Below, one piece after another: positions 16,344 through 24,660 of a DNA stretch of 64,000 nt. The notes beneath the pieces were generated by a model. The model was given only the letters and a program-made list of their open reading frames with translations. It was not told the DNA's origin and searched no databases. The stretch comes from Chitinolyticbacter meiyuanensis (GTDB taxonomy: Bacteria; Pseudomonadota; Gammaproteobacteria; Burkholderiales; Chitinibacteraceae), in contig NZ_CP041335.1 in the NCBI RefSeq assembly GCF_008033135.1, positions 531,513 to 595,512 of the forward strand. The letters are read 5' to 3'. Both the position numbers and the translations under genes were made by a program. Numbering within the stretch: position 1 is the stretch's first letter; every line of letters begins with the position of its first letter.

Positions 16344-17669
16344 ATGAAAGTCACGGTGATCGGCGCCGGCGTGGTGGGGGTCACAGCCGCTTGGTATCTG
16401 CGGCAGTCCGGCTGCGAGGTGACGGTGCTGGAGCGGCATGCCGCGCCAGCGGAGGAAACCAGCTATGCCAATGCCGGCCAGGTTTCGCCCGGCTATGCGG
16501 CGCCGTGGGCGGCGCCTGGCGTGCCGCTGAAGGCGATGAAGTGGCTGTTGCAGCGTCATGCGCCGCTACGCATCCGGCCTGATGGCAGCCTGTTCCAGCT
16601 GGCCTGGATGGCGCGGATGCTGGCCAATTGCACGCCGGCTGCGTACGAGCGCAACAAATCGCGCATGGTGGCGCTGGCCGAATACAGCCGCGACGAACTG
16701 CGGCGGCTGCGTGATGGCCTCGGCATCGGCTACGAGGCGCGCAGCCTTGGTACGCTGCAGCTGCTGCGTAGCGCGGCGCAGATGGAAGGTGCCCGGCGCG
16801 ATGCGGCCATTCTCGCGAACCTCGGCGTCCCGCATCGGCTGCTCGATGTGGACGAGCTCGCCGAGGTGGAACCGGCGCTCGAGCGCGTGTCCGGCAAGCT
16901 CGCTGGCGGCCTGCAGATGCCCAACGACGAAACCGGCGATTGCCGCTTGTTCACACAGCAGCTGGAAACCGCGGCAAGGGCAGCGGGCGTCGATTTCCGC
17001 TATCTGGTCGATGTCGAGCGGCTGATCGTCGAGCGCGGCCGCGTCACCGGCATTGAGCTGGACGATGGCGAGGCGCTGGCCACTGATGCGTTGGTGATTG
17101 CCGCCGGCTGCGCCAGCCGCGTGCTGGCTGCACCGTTGGGGCTGGATCTGCCGGTGTACCCGGTCAAGGGCTATTCACTGACCATGCCGCTGGCACACCA
17201 TGCCGCCGATCCCGATGCGGCGCCGCGCTCCACCGTGCTTGATGAAACCTACAAGATCGCGCTGACCCGCTTTGATGATCGCCTGCGCGTGGGCGGCATG
17301 GCCGAACTGGTCGGCCATGATCGCCGGCTCGATCCGGCGCGCGTCGCCACATTGCAGATGGTCACCCGCGATCTGTTCCCCGATGCCGGCGATCCGGAAC
17401 AGGCCGAGGCTTGGACCGGCTTGCGGCCGATGACGCCGGACGGCACGCCACTGGTGTGCGGCACAACACTGCGCAATGTGTTCCTCAACACCGGCCACGG
17501 CACGCTGGGCTGGACCATGGCCTGCGGTTCGGGCCGGGTGGTTGCCGACCTCGTCACCGGCCGGGTGCCGGAAATCGATGTGGCTGGCCTGTCGCTGGCG
17601 CGTTACCAGCGCCCCGATGCGGCGCCACGCCCGGTACCGCAGGGTGGCCGGCAGCCGGCGCATGCCTGA
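16344..17669 (+). CDS. dadA: D-amino acid dehydrogenase
   Basis: A 441-residue FAD enzyme. The dinucleotide fold [20 protein letters not shown] is at the N-terminus, with [20 protein letters not shown] after it as in DadA. The C-terminal flavin segment is [17 protein letters not shown]. It oxidises D-alanine and other D-amino acids to oxoacids and passes electrons to quinone at the inner membrane. ATG at 16344 puts the Rossmann motif at residue 4. The C-terminus is some 15-20 residues longer than E. coli DadA. No alanine racemase gene accompanies it. Confidence 0.93.
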   Translation: MKVTVIGAGVVGVTAAWYLRQSGCEVTVLERHAAPAEETSYANAGQVSPGYAAPWAAPGVPLKAMKWLLQRHAPLRIRPDGSLFQLAWMARMLANCTPAAYERNKSRMVALAEYSRDELRRLRDGLGIGYEARSLGTLQLLRSAAQMEGARRDAAILANLGVPHRLLDVDELAEVEPALERVSGKLAGGLQMPNDETGDCRLFTQQLETAARAAGVDFRYLVDVERLIVERGRVTGIELDDGEALATDALVIAAGCASRVLAAPLGLDLPVYPVKGYSLTMPLAHHAADPDAAPRSTVLDETYKIALTRFDDRLRVGGMAELVGHDRRLDPARVATLQMVTRDLFPDAGDPEQAEAWTGLRPMTPDGTPLVCGTTLRNVFLNTGHGTLGWTMACGSGRVVADLVTGRVPEIDVAGLSLARYQRPDAAPRPVPQGGRQPAHA

Positions 17670-17688
17670 GGTCGGCAGACGCGCAGGA

Positions 17689-18036
17689 TTAGCGGCCGAT
17701 ACGGCGCCAGTGCTCGTATTCGACGCAGACGCCGTTTTCCCAGCGCTCGTTGTGCCAGTCGTCACCGTCCACCCGGGCGCGGAACACGTAAGGACGCATG
17801 GCCTCGGCGGGAAACGTGCCCATGTCCGGGGTCTCGGTGTATTGCTCGCCGTCGAGCACGTAGCGGCCGCTGCCGGCAGACCAGAACTTTTCGCCCTGAT
17901 GGCTCACGAAGGTGAAATGGCCCCCGGCCAAGAGCTTGCGCGAGCGCATGCCGAGGCTTTCGTAGTGCAGCGTTTCGCCGTTGTCGTCGCAGCGTCCGCC
18001 CACAAGCTCCCAGGCGCCGTCTAAAGGGGTGGACAT
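17689..18036 (-). CDS. Conserved hypothetical protein, lipocalin-like
   Basis: A 115-residue cytosolic protein. It begins LDGAWELVGGR and continues with alternating polar/hydrophobic segments (GGHFTFVSHQGEKF, SGRYVLDGEQYTETPDM, RPYVFRARVDGDDW), a pattern of an antiparallel beta barrel like small lipocalin-type (DUF-class) proteins. I do not recognise a named family member. Start ATG at 18036 is preceded by GGCAGGAG; the in-frame ATG at 18054 is not. It ends 20 bases from dadA, convergently. Confidence 0.65.
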   Translation of the reverse strand: MSTPLDGAWELVGGRCDDNGETLHYESLGMRSRKLLAGGHFTFVSHQGEKFWSAGSGRYVLDGEQYTETPDMGTFPAEAMRPYVFRARVDGDDWHNERWENGVCVEYEHWRRIGR

Positions 18037-18144
18037 CGTGTGTGCTCCTGCCATCTGAAAGCCGTCAACTTATGCCTGCGTCGTTCCGTTGCCCATTGCC
18101 CAAATTGCCCTCTCGCAATCCGCGCTGTTTCAGATGCTGCCCGG

Positions 18145-18597
18145 TTACGGTTTCGGGCGCTTGGCAAGCAGCGTATCGAGCGCGCGGGCGAAGGCCTGGC
18201 GGTCCGACTGGCTGAGGCCGGCAGGGCCGCCGGTTTCGACGCCGGCATCGCGCAGCCCTTGCATGAAATCACGCAGGTTGAGGCGCTCGCGGATGTTCTC
18301 CGGGGTGAGGCGTTCGCCGCGTGGGTCCAGCACCAGGGCGCCACGTTCGATCACGGCGCTGGCGAGGGGGATGTCGGCGGTGATCACCAGATCACCCGCC
18401 GCTACGCGCCGCACGATCTCGTCGTCGGCCACATCGAAGCCGTGCGGTACCTGCAGGGCGACGATCCATGGCGACGGCGGCACGGCCAGCAGTTGGTTGG
18501 CGATCAGCGTGGTACGCACCGCTGTGCGCTCGGCGGCGCGGAACAGGATGTCCTTGATCACGCGGGGGCAGGCGTCGGCATCGACCCAGATCTGCAT
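18145..18597 (-). CDS. yaiI: YaiI/YqxD family protein (UPF0178)
   Basis: A 150-residue member of the DUF188 family. It opens [20 protein letters not shown] and has the internal [16 protein letters not shown], both diagnostic. The acidic residues D6, D8 and the later D suggest a PIN-like metal-binding nuclease fold, but no activity is established that I know of. It follows the LysR gene by three bases on the same strand. Confidence 0.9.
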   Translation of the reverse strand: MQIWVDADACPRVIKDILFRAAERTAVRTTLIANQLLAVPPSPWIVALQVPHGFDVADDEIVRRVAAGDLVITADIPLASAVIERGALVLDPRGERLTPENIRERLNLRDFMQGLRDAGVETGGPAGLSQSDRQAFARALDTLLAKRPKP

Positions 18598-18600
18598 GGC

Positions 18601-19548
18601 TTATTCCTTGGCGGCGGCGTGGCCCAGCCGCTCGGCTTGTTGTGGCTGGCGGAACCAGTCGGTGAGAAAGTCCACCAGCGCGCGCACCTTGGCCGGTTGC
18701 GGCAGGCGTTGCGGGTAGATCAGGTAGAGGGGCTGCGCGGGCAGCTGGTAGTCGGGCAGCAAGCGTTGCAGGCGGCCACCGGCGACATCGGCGGCGACGA
18801 GATAGGCAGGGATGCGCAGCGCGCCGCTACCGCGCAGCGCCAGGTTGCGCAGCAGTTGGTAATCATTGGCGCGCAATGCCACCGGCCCGGCGGCGCTGTG
18901 CAGTATGCCACCACGTGATAGCGGCCACGGCAGGTCCTGGCGGAAGAAGCTGTTGGCAAGGCAGGGCCACGCAGTGAGGTCGGCCGGGTGTTGCGGTACG
19001 CCGAGATGGGCAACGAGTTCGGGGGCGGCCACCAGCCAGTCCTGCGCCATGGCGAGCGGCCTGGCGACCAGCCGCTCAGGCGGCGGCAGATGCGAGCGGA
19101 TCGCGGCATCGAAGCCGTCCGCTTCCAGATCACGCACCTCGCGGCTGAGGTCGAGCTCGATCTGCAGTCCGGGGTGGCGCTCATGCAGCGCGGCCAGTGC
19201 ATCGGCCATGAACACACCGCCGAAGCTCGTCGGCACCGTCAGCCGCACGGTGCCGGCCACCGCCCGTCCCAGCTCGGCGATCGCCTGGCGTGCGGCGCTG
19301 AGCCCGGCGCCCCAATCGCGGCAATGCGCGAGATAGAGCTGCCCCGCCTCGGTGAGCGACAGCTTGCGCGTGCTGCGATACAGCAGTTGTGTGCCGAGCA
19401 GCGCCTCCAGCTGCGCGACCTGCTTGCTGACCAGCGCCTTGGAGCAGGCAAGCGCAGCGGCGGCGGCGGTGAAGCTGCCGTGCTCGGCGACCGCGGCAAA
19501 GGCGATTGCCCACTGCATCTGTTGCCCGGCGCTCGAGATTGTTTCCAT
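18601..19548 (-). CDS. LysR-family regulator, divergent from an SDR gene
   Basis: A 315-residue LysR protein. The winged HTH is at residues 10-65 (AEHGSFTAAAAALACSKALVSKQVAQLEALLGTQLL, split here into its helices), with the effector-binding domain after it (VRLTVPTSFGGVFM as first strand). Start ATG at 19548 gives the usual N-terminal length. It is transcribed away from a short-chain dehydrogenase gene 90 bases off, the classic layout of a LysR regulator and its target. The effector is unknown. Confidence 0.88.
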   Translation of the reverse strand: METISSAGQQMQWAIAFAAVAEHGSFTAAAAALACSKALVSKQVAQLEALLGTQLLYRSTRKLSLTEAGQLYLAHCRDWGAGLSAARQAIAELGRAVAGTVRLTVPTSFGGVFMADALAALHERHPGLQIELDLSREVRDLEADGFDAAIRSHLPPPERLVARPLAMAQDWLVAAPELVAHLGVPQHPADLTAWPCLANSFFRQDLPWPLSRGGILHSAAGPVALRANDYQLLRNLALRGSGALRIPAYLVAADVAGGRLQRLLPDYQLPAQPLYLIYPQRLPQPAKVRALVDFLTDWFRQPQQAERLGHAAAKE

Positions 19549-19637
19549 TTGGTTGACGATATGTTCGATTGTGGGCCGATTATCGCGCGGTGTGGCGAGG
19601 AATAACATGGTTTCCGTCAACAACAAGGAGCAGCACC

Positions 19638-20234
19638 ATGCGTATCCTCATCATCGGTGCCCACGGCACACTGGGCCAGGCCATCACCCGCGAACTCAGC
19701 AATCATGAACTCGTCACCGCCGGCCGCAGCAATGGCGATCTGCGGGTCGACATCAAGGACGCGGACAGCGTGGCGCGGATGTACCGCGAGGCCGGGCCGC
19801 TCGACGCGGTGGTGATCGCGGCCGGTGGCGGCGTGATGGCACCGCTGGCCGAGTTCACCGTCGAGCAATACCGCGCCTCGTTCAACGACAAGCTGCTGGG
19901 CCAGGTGAACGTGGTGCTGGCGGGCCAGCATGTGCTGAATGACGGCGGCAGCTTCACGCTGACCAGCGGCATCCTGTCGCACGAGCCGATTCCACTCGGC
20001 AGTGCCATGACCATGGGCTCGGCCGCGATCGATGCCTTTGCCGTCGCCGCGGCCATCGAGCTGCCGCGTGGCCTGCGCATCAACGTGGTCAGCCCCGGCA
20101 TGCTGGTGGAATCGCTGCCGGTCTACGGCGACTACCTGCGCGGCTTCGAGCCAGTGCCGGCCGCGCGCGCCGCATTGGCGTTCCGCCGCAGCGTGGAAGG
20201 GCGTGACACTGGCCGGGTCTACCGCGTGTATTGA
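19638..20234 (+). CDS. Short-chain dehydrogenase/reductase
   Basis: A 198-residue small SDR. The NAD(P) site is IIGAHGTLGQAI at residues 5-16, followed by AGRSNGDL, which may favour NADPH through the arginine. Catalytic serine in FTLTSGILS. The usual YxxxK appears to be missing: the corresponding region reads MTMGSAAIDAFAVAAAIE, with Met in place of Tyr and no Lys four residues on. This matches a subgroup of short SDRs with altered active sites, so reductase activity is uncertain. An AAGGAG ribosome site lies upstream. Probably regulated by the divergent LysR protein. Confidence 0.8.
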   Translation: MRILIIGAHGTLGQAITRELSNHELVTAGRSNGDLRVDIKDADSVARMYREAGPLDAVVIAAGGGVMAPLAEFTVEQYRASFNDKLLGQVNVVLAGQHVLNDGGSFTLTSGILSHEPIPLGSAMTMGSAAIDAFAVAAAIELPRGLRINVVSPGMLVESLPVYGDYLRGFEPVPAARAALAFRRSVEGRDTGRVYRVY

Positions 20235-20243
20235 GCGTCGGCG

Positions 20244-20675
20244 TCAGTCCGCAGTGATGTCCAGGGCCTGCGGATTGCGCCGGATCATGAAACGCTCCGG
20301 CGTCGGATAGGCCTCGAAGCCGAAGCGGCGATAGAGCGGCTGCGCATCGCCGGTGAGCAGATAACCATTGGCTACCCGTTCCAGCAACGGGTGCGCCAAC
20401 AGTTGCTGCACCAGCTTGCTGGCAATGCCACGGCCGCGCCAGGCTTCATCGACGTAGATGTCGGCCAAGTAAAGAAAGCGCACCGTATCGCTGACCGCGC
20501 GGCCATACCCGACCTGTTCGCCACCGACGTAGGCGCTGATCACCACGGTCGAGGCTCGTGCGCCCTGCTCGACATGGCGCCGGCTGATGCCGGGCGACCA
20601 GTAGCTGCTGGCGAGCCAGCCTGTTATGCGCGGCCAGTCCATGCGATCAAGGTCGGTGGTGAATTGGATATCCAT
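20244..20675 (-). CDS. GNAT family N-acetyltransferase
   Basis: A 143-residue GNAT protein. The acetyl-CoA site is seen in LADIYVDEAWRGRGIASKLVQQLL (Q/RxxGxG/A as RGRGIA). The C-terminal LYRRFGFEAYPTPERFM is the usual GNAT end and the N-terminal TGWLASSYWSPGISR segment matches a common group of small uncharacterised acetyltransferases. Acceptor unknown. It converges with the SDR gene with a 9-base gap. Confidence 0.82.
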   Translation of the reverse strand: MDIQFTTDLDRMDWPRITGWLASSYWSPGISRRHVEQGARASTVVISAYVGGEQVGYGRAVSDTVRFLYLADIYVDEAWRGRGIASKLVQQLLAHPLLERVANGYLLTGDAQPLYRRFGFEAYPTPERFMIRRNPQALDITAD

Positions 20676-20832
20676 TGCGGTTCATGATCCTGGGCGGCAT
20701 GAGAAATGGCATGCCCAATCCGTGCTTTGAAGGGACGGAAGCGGGCGCGGGCGATTCTATCGGGATTTGCCGGTCGTTTCCTGCGATGACTGCCGCCGCC
20801 ATCAGCAAGGTGGTGGCCGGCGGAAGCGGGGA

Positions 20833-20846
20833 TTGATCCCGAACAA
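20833..20846 (+). promoter_or_regulatory. FNR/ANR-like box upstream of ubiU
   Basis: TTGATCCCGAACAA matches the FNR consensus TTGAT-N4-ATCAA at nine of ten positions. Its centre lies about 40 bases before a plausible start site set by a -10-like TCTAAG (20867-20872), the class II activator position. It is 56 bases before the ubiU start. The function of ubiU (anaerobic ubiquinone synthesis) makes anaerobic control sensible. The binding protein gene is not in the window. Confidence 0.6.
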
Positions 20847-20902
20847 AGTCCGGGGCGGGGCGGGCCTCTAAGCTCCCTGCAGTCCACCCGGGAGTGCGTG
20901 CC

Positions 20903-21910
20903 TTGTCTGCCCTGCCTTGCCCCAAGCTCGTGTGTCCGGCCGGCAGCCTGCCGGCGCTGCGTGCCGCCGTCGATGCCGGGGCCGACGCGGTCTACGTGGG
21001 TTTTCGCGACGCGACCAATGCGCGCAATTTTGCCGGGCTCAACCTTGCGGATGCACAACTGAGCGAGGGGCTGGCCTATGTGCGCCGCCACGGCCGCGAG
21101 CTCTTGGTGGCGATCAATACCTATGCCCAGGCCGGGCAGAGCCGGCAATGGCAGCGCGCGGTCGATGCCGCCGCCGAACTCGGCGCCGATGCCATCATCG
21201 TCGCCGACCTGGGCCTGCTCGACTACGCGCATCGCGTCCACCCGCAGCTGAGGCTGCACCTGTCGGTGCAAGGGTCGGCCACCAATCCGGCGGCGATCCG
21301 GCTGGCACATGAGTATTTCGGCATCCGCCGCGCAGTGCTGCCGCGGGTGCTGACACTGGCGCAGGTGCAGCAGGTGATCGCGCAGACCGAGGTGGAGATC
21401 GAGGTGTTCGGCTTCGGTAGCCTGTGCGTGATGGTCGAGGGGCGCTGCATCCTGTCGAGCTATGCCACCGGCGCTTCGCCCAACACTGCCGGCGTGTGCT
21501 CGCCCGCGAATGCAGTGCGCTGGCAGGAAAAGGGCGGTTGCACCGAGGCACGGCTTGCCGGTGTGCTGATCGATCGCTACGGCGCAGGCGAGGCAGCGGG
21601 CTATCCCACGCTGTGCAAGGGCCGCTTCGATGTGGCGGGCGATACCTATTATGCGCTGGAGGAGCCGACCAGCCTCAACACGCTGTCCATCCTGCCCGAG
21701 CTGATCCGTGCCGGCGTTGCGGCGATCAAGGTGGAGGGCCGGCAGCGCAGCCCCGCGTACGTGGCGGCGGTCACTGCCACGTTGCGCGCGGCGCTCGATG
21801 CCGCGGCGCGGCCGGGTTTCTCGGTGAGGCGGTCGTGGGATGCCGCGCTTGCCAGCGTTTCCGAAGGCCACCAGCAGACGCTGGGTGCCTACAGCCGGCC
21901 ATGGCGGTGA
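20903..21910 (+). CDS. ubiU: Oxygen-independent ubiquinone hydroxylation protein UbiU (U32 family)
   Basis: A 335-residue U32 protein beginning CPKLVCPAGSLPALRAAVDAGADAVYVGF (shown in part). Four cysteines, C175, C182, C199 and C238, are spaced as the 4Fe-4S ligands of UbiU. With UbiV it forms a heterodimer that hydroxylates ubiquinone precursors without O2. I prefer the TTG at 20903, because GGGAG sits 9 bases upstream; a GTG at 20894 would add three residues and overlap that site. Separated from ubiV-ubiT by the opposed HD-GYP gene. Confidence 0.9.
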   Translation: MSALPCPKLVCPAGSLPALRAAVDAGADAVYVGFRDATNARNFAGLNLADAQLSEGLAYVRRHGRELLVAINTYAQAGQSRQWQRAVDAAAELGADAIIVADLGLLDYAHRVHPQLRLHLSVQGSATNPAAIRLAHEYFGIRRAVLPRVLTLAQVQQVIAQTEVEIEVFGFGSLCVMVEGRCILSSYATGASPNTAGVCSPANAVRWQEKGGCTEARLAGVLIDRYGAGEAAGYPTLCKGRFDVAGDTYYALEEPTSLNTLSILPELIRAGVAAIKVEGRQRSPAYVAAVTATLRAALDAAARPGFSVRRSWDAALASVSEGHQQTLGAYSRPWR

Positions 21911-21925
21911 ACGATGCGTGCCTGC

Positions 21926-23095
21926 TCAGGCCTCGGCCAGCCTTGCCGTATCACCCCACACCGCATCGAGCCGCACATAGGTGGAGAATTCCCGCGGATC
22001 GACCGTCTCGCGGATGGTGTAGAGGTCGACCGAGGTATCGCGGCGCAGCACCAGCGACAACGGGGCGCCGCGCGGGCCGATCAGGCTGGCGACGATCGGG
22101 CAGTTGGCCTTGCTGCCGTGCTTGGCGACGACGCCGATCTCCCCATTGGCGAGCCGCACCATCAGCCCCGGCGGGTAGACGCCGAGTGTCTTGATGAAAT
22201 GGCCGGCCAGCACCGGATCGATGCCCTTGCCGCGCTCGAGCAGGATGCCGCGCAGCGCCACGTTCGACGCCACCGCGGCGCGGTAGGCCCGCTGGGTGAC
22301 GCGGGCACAGAAGAGGTCCGCCAATGCCAGCAACTGTCCGCCGCTGGTGATCGCAGGGCCGGTCAGCTTGGCCGGGTAACCGCTGCCGTCGAGATGCTCG
22401 TGGTGGTGCAGCACCGCATCCAGCCACAGCGGATCGTCCACACCGGCACGCCGCAGCAGCGCCACCGCATCGGCCGGGTGGCGCTCCAGCGCCTCGCGTT
22501 GCGTCGGCGACAACGGATCGGTCTGCTGCTGCAGCACTTCCTGCAGCGTGATCATGGTCAGGTTCATCGTCAGTGCGGCGCAGACCATCGAGCGCACCTG
22601 CTCGGGCGGCAGGCCCATGGAAATGGCCACCAGCCGCACCACGATGGCGACGTTGACCATGTGCCGCGTGGCATAGCGACCTTCCTGGCGCAACAACACC
22701 ATGGCGATCGAGACGTCGGGGTCGCAACGGCTGCCGTTTTCCACCGCAGCCGCCAATTCGCCGACGGCAGCGGTGAGCGCCTTCTGCTCGACCAGGGGGG
22801 CGAGGTTGAGCGCCAGCTGGTCGAGCTTGCGTCGCACCAGGTCGAGCATGCACAGCACCGATGGTGGCCGCGCCGAGCCGATGGTGAGTCGATCAGGCTT
22901 CTTCGGCGCGCTGCGCGTGCGTTCCAGTGCGGCGGTTTCGGCAAACACGCCGATCTCCAGCAGCCGCTGCAGCTGCGCTTCGCCCATCACCTGTTGGCCG
23001 CGCGACAGCAACAGCAGGCCGCGCTCGTCGTAGACATCCCAGGGCAGCGACTGGCCGACCTGCACATCTGTGGGCCGGATACGCGAAAAATCCAT
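21926..23095 (-). CDS. HD-GYP domain protein with degenerate HD motif
   Basis: A 389-residue cytosolic protein. N-terminal DUF3391-like region (residues 1-110) includes LLLSRGQQVMGEAQLQRLLE. The HD-GYP domain follows: the first histidine (RHMVNVAIVV) and the HHHEHLDGSGYP block are kept, but the metal-binding HD of HDxGK is replaced by Met-Asn (AALTMNLTMI). A C-terminal extension resembles the beta-rich tail (NGEIGVVAKHGSKANCPIV) of related proteins. HD-GYP proteins hydrolyse cyclic di-GMP; this one is probably inactive or altered and may act as a sensor. It lies between ubiU and ubiV, opposed to both. Confidence 0.88.
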   Translation of the reverse strand: MDFSRIRPTDVQVGQSLPWDVYDERGLLLLSRGQQVMGEAQLQRLLEIGVFAETAALERTRSAPKKPDRLTIGSARPPSVLCMLDLVRRKLDQLALNLAPLVEQKALTAAVGELAAAVENGSRCDPDVSIAMVLLRQEGRYATRHMVNVAIVVRLVAISMGLPPEQVRSMVCAALTMNLTMITLQEVLQQQTDPLSPTQREALERHPADAVALLRRAGVDDPLWLDAVLHHHEHLDGSGYPAKLTGPAITSGGQLLALADLFCARVTQRAYRAAVASNVALRGILLERGKGIDPVLAGHFIKTLGVYPPGLMVRLANGEIGVVAKHGSKANCPIVASLIGPRGAPLSLVLRRDTSVDLYTIRETVDPREFSTYVRLDAVWGDTARLAEA

Positions 23096-23273
23096 CGTCT
23101 ACCCTCCACGCACCATGCCTACCACCCTGGTAAGCACGTCGGAATAACAGTTTTTTCTTACATACTGGGCTTGTCGCGGGAAAAGTCAACATTTGCCGAT
23201 AAAACAGCGAGATAAGGCGATGTGCATCGCCAGTTCCGCCTCTTTCACGCAACACGAATGGATACATGAAAGT

Positions 23274-24161
23274 ATGAAACTGACACTGGGCCCATTGCTG
23301 TACTACTGGCCGCGCGCCACCACGCTCGCGTTCTACGAAGCCGTCGCCGGCTGGCCGGTGGACGTGGTTTATCTTGGCGAGGCGGTATGCGGGCGTCGGC
23401 ACGAACTGCGTGCTGCCGACTGGCTGTCGCTGGCCGCGTTGATGCTGGAAGCGGGCAAGACGCCGGTGCTGGCGAGCCAGGCGCTGATCGAATCGGCCGG
23501 CGATCTCGCCGCGGCGCGGCGGCTGGTCGAGAGCGGCTGCCTCACCGAAGCGGGCGACCTGGGCGCGGTGCAACTGGCGCGCGAGGCCGGCGTTGCCTTC
23601 GTCGCCGGTTCGCAGCTCAACCTCTACAACGGCGCCACGCTGGACTGGATGGTGCGCGCCGGTGCCATTCGCTGGCTGCCACCACTGGAGCTCGGCGGCA
23701 GCGCCATCGCCGCGGTGCTGGCCGAAGCCACGCTGCCGATCGAGACGGAGGTGTTCGGCCATGGCCGGCTGCCGCTGGCGCATTCGGCACGCTGCTTCAC
23801 CGCGCGGCATCACAGCCTCAACAAGGACAGCTGCGAGTTCGTCTGCCAGCAGCATCCGGATGGGCTGATGGTGCTGACGCAGGACGAACAACCATTCCTG
23901 CGGCTCAACGGCATCCAGACCCAGTCCGCCGCGTGCCATGCGCTATGGGATCACCTCGACGAGCTGGGCGAGCTGGGCGTGAGCCATCTGCGCATCAGCC
24001 CGCAGGCCAACCACACCGGCGACATCGTTGCCGCCTATGCCGCCCGGCTGCGCGGCGAGGCGGTCACGCCGGACTGGGCGCGCTGGAATCCCGAGGGCCT
24101 GGTCGATGGCTACTGGCGCGGCACTGCCGGCATCGCGGCGCCGCAGGGGCAGGCGGCATGA
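23274..24161 (+). CDS. ubiV: Oxygen-independent ubiquinone hydroxylation protein UbiV (U32 family)
   Basis: A 295-residue U32 protein. Cysteines C39, C174, C187 and C191 match the spacing of the 4Fe-4S ligands of E. coli UbiV (C39, C180, C193, C197 there). ETEVFGHGRLPLAHSARCF is the U32 core. It partners UbiU in O2-independent hydroxylation of the ubiquinone ring. ATG at 23274 was chosen because it places the first Cys at 39; the longer frame upstream has no support. Its stop overlaps the ubiT ATG by four bases (ATGA). Confidence 0.92.
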   Translation: MKLTLGPLLYYWPRATTLAFYEAVAGWPVDVVYLGEAVCGRRHELRAADWLSLAALMLEAGKTPVLASQALIESAGDLAAARRLVESGCLTEAGDLGAVQLAREAGVAFVAGSQLNLYNGATLDWMVRAGAIRWLPPLELGGSAIAAVLAEATLPIETEVFGHGRLPLAHSARCFTARHHSLNKDSCEFVCQQHPDGLMVLTQDEQPFLRLNGIQTQSAACHALWDHLDELGELGVSHLRISPQANHTGDIVAAYAARLRGEAVTPDWARWNPEGLVDGYWRGTAGIAAPQGQAA

Positions 24162-24577
24162 AGCCGCCGCTGTGGATGCGCGCTGCGGCGCTGCTGCCGG
24201 AAACGCCTCCCAGCCACGCCGCCGCGCTGGCGCTGAATCTGCTGCGCCATCGGCTGTGGCCGCATGAGCCGTTCGACTGGCTGGCGGGCCGCACGCTGCG
24301 CTTCGAGGTGGCTGGGCCCGATCGTGGCGTGACGCTGGGTTTTGACGGTAAACGCTTCATTGCAGGTCAAACGCCGGCCGATTGCCGCTTCATCGCCAGC
24401 CTGGCCGACTACCTGCACCTGGCGTGCGGCGACGAGGATCCGGATACGCTGTTTTTCCAGCGCCGCCTGCGTATCGAAGGTGATGTCGAGCTGGGCCTGC
24501 GGCTGAAGAACCTGCTCGACGCCACCGACTGGCAGGTGCTGCGGCCCGGCCTGCAGCCTTATCGCTCACGGCAATAA
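24158..24577 (+). CDS. ubiT: Ubiquinone biosynthesis accessory factor UbiT (SCP2 domain)
   Basis: A 139-residue SCP2-type lipid carrier. The core runs LRFEVAGPDRGVTLGFDGK to DTLFFQRRLRIEGDVELGL, with the conserved FQRRL-x-x-GD motif of UbiT/YhbT. It is thought to bind the hydrophobic ubiquinone intermediates and present them to UbiUV, and is needed for anaerobic synthesis. Translationally coupled to ubiV by an ATGA overlap. Confidence 0.9.
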   Translation: MKPPLWMRAAALLPETPPSHAAALALNLLRHRLWPHEPFDWLAGRTLRFEVAGPDRGVTLGFDGKRFIAGQTPADCRFIASLADYLHLACGDEDPDTLFFQRRLRIEGDVELGLRLKNLLDATDWQVLRPGLQPYRSRQ

Positions 24578-24660
24578 ACAAGCAAGCGCAAGTTTCTTTC
24601 GGCCGCGCAGGCCTGCTGATAGATTGCCGTCAGTTCCCACACCCTAAGCAGGAGCGCACG

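Noticed and set aside
23096-23273. An FNR box before ubiV
   Set aside because: TTGTC and GTCAA elements are present but spaced nine bases apart and not symmetric; no TTGAT-N4-ATCAA like sequence was found.
24578-24660. A SAM riboswitch before metY
   Set aside because: The 83-base leader lacks the conserved aptamer pieces.
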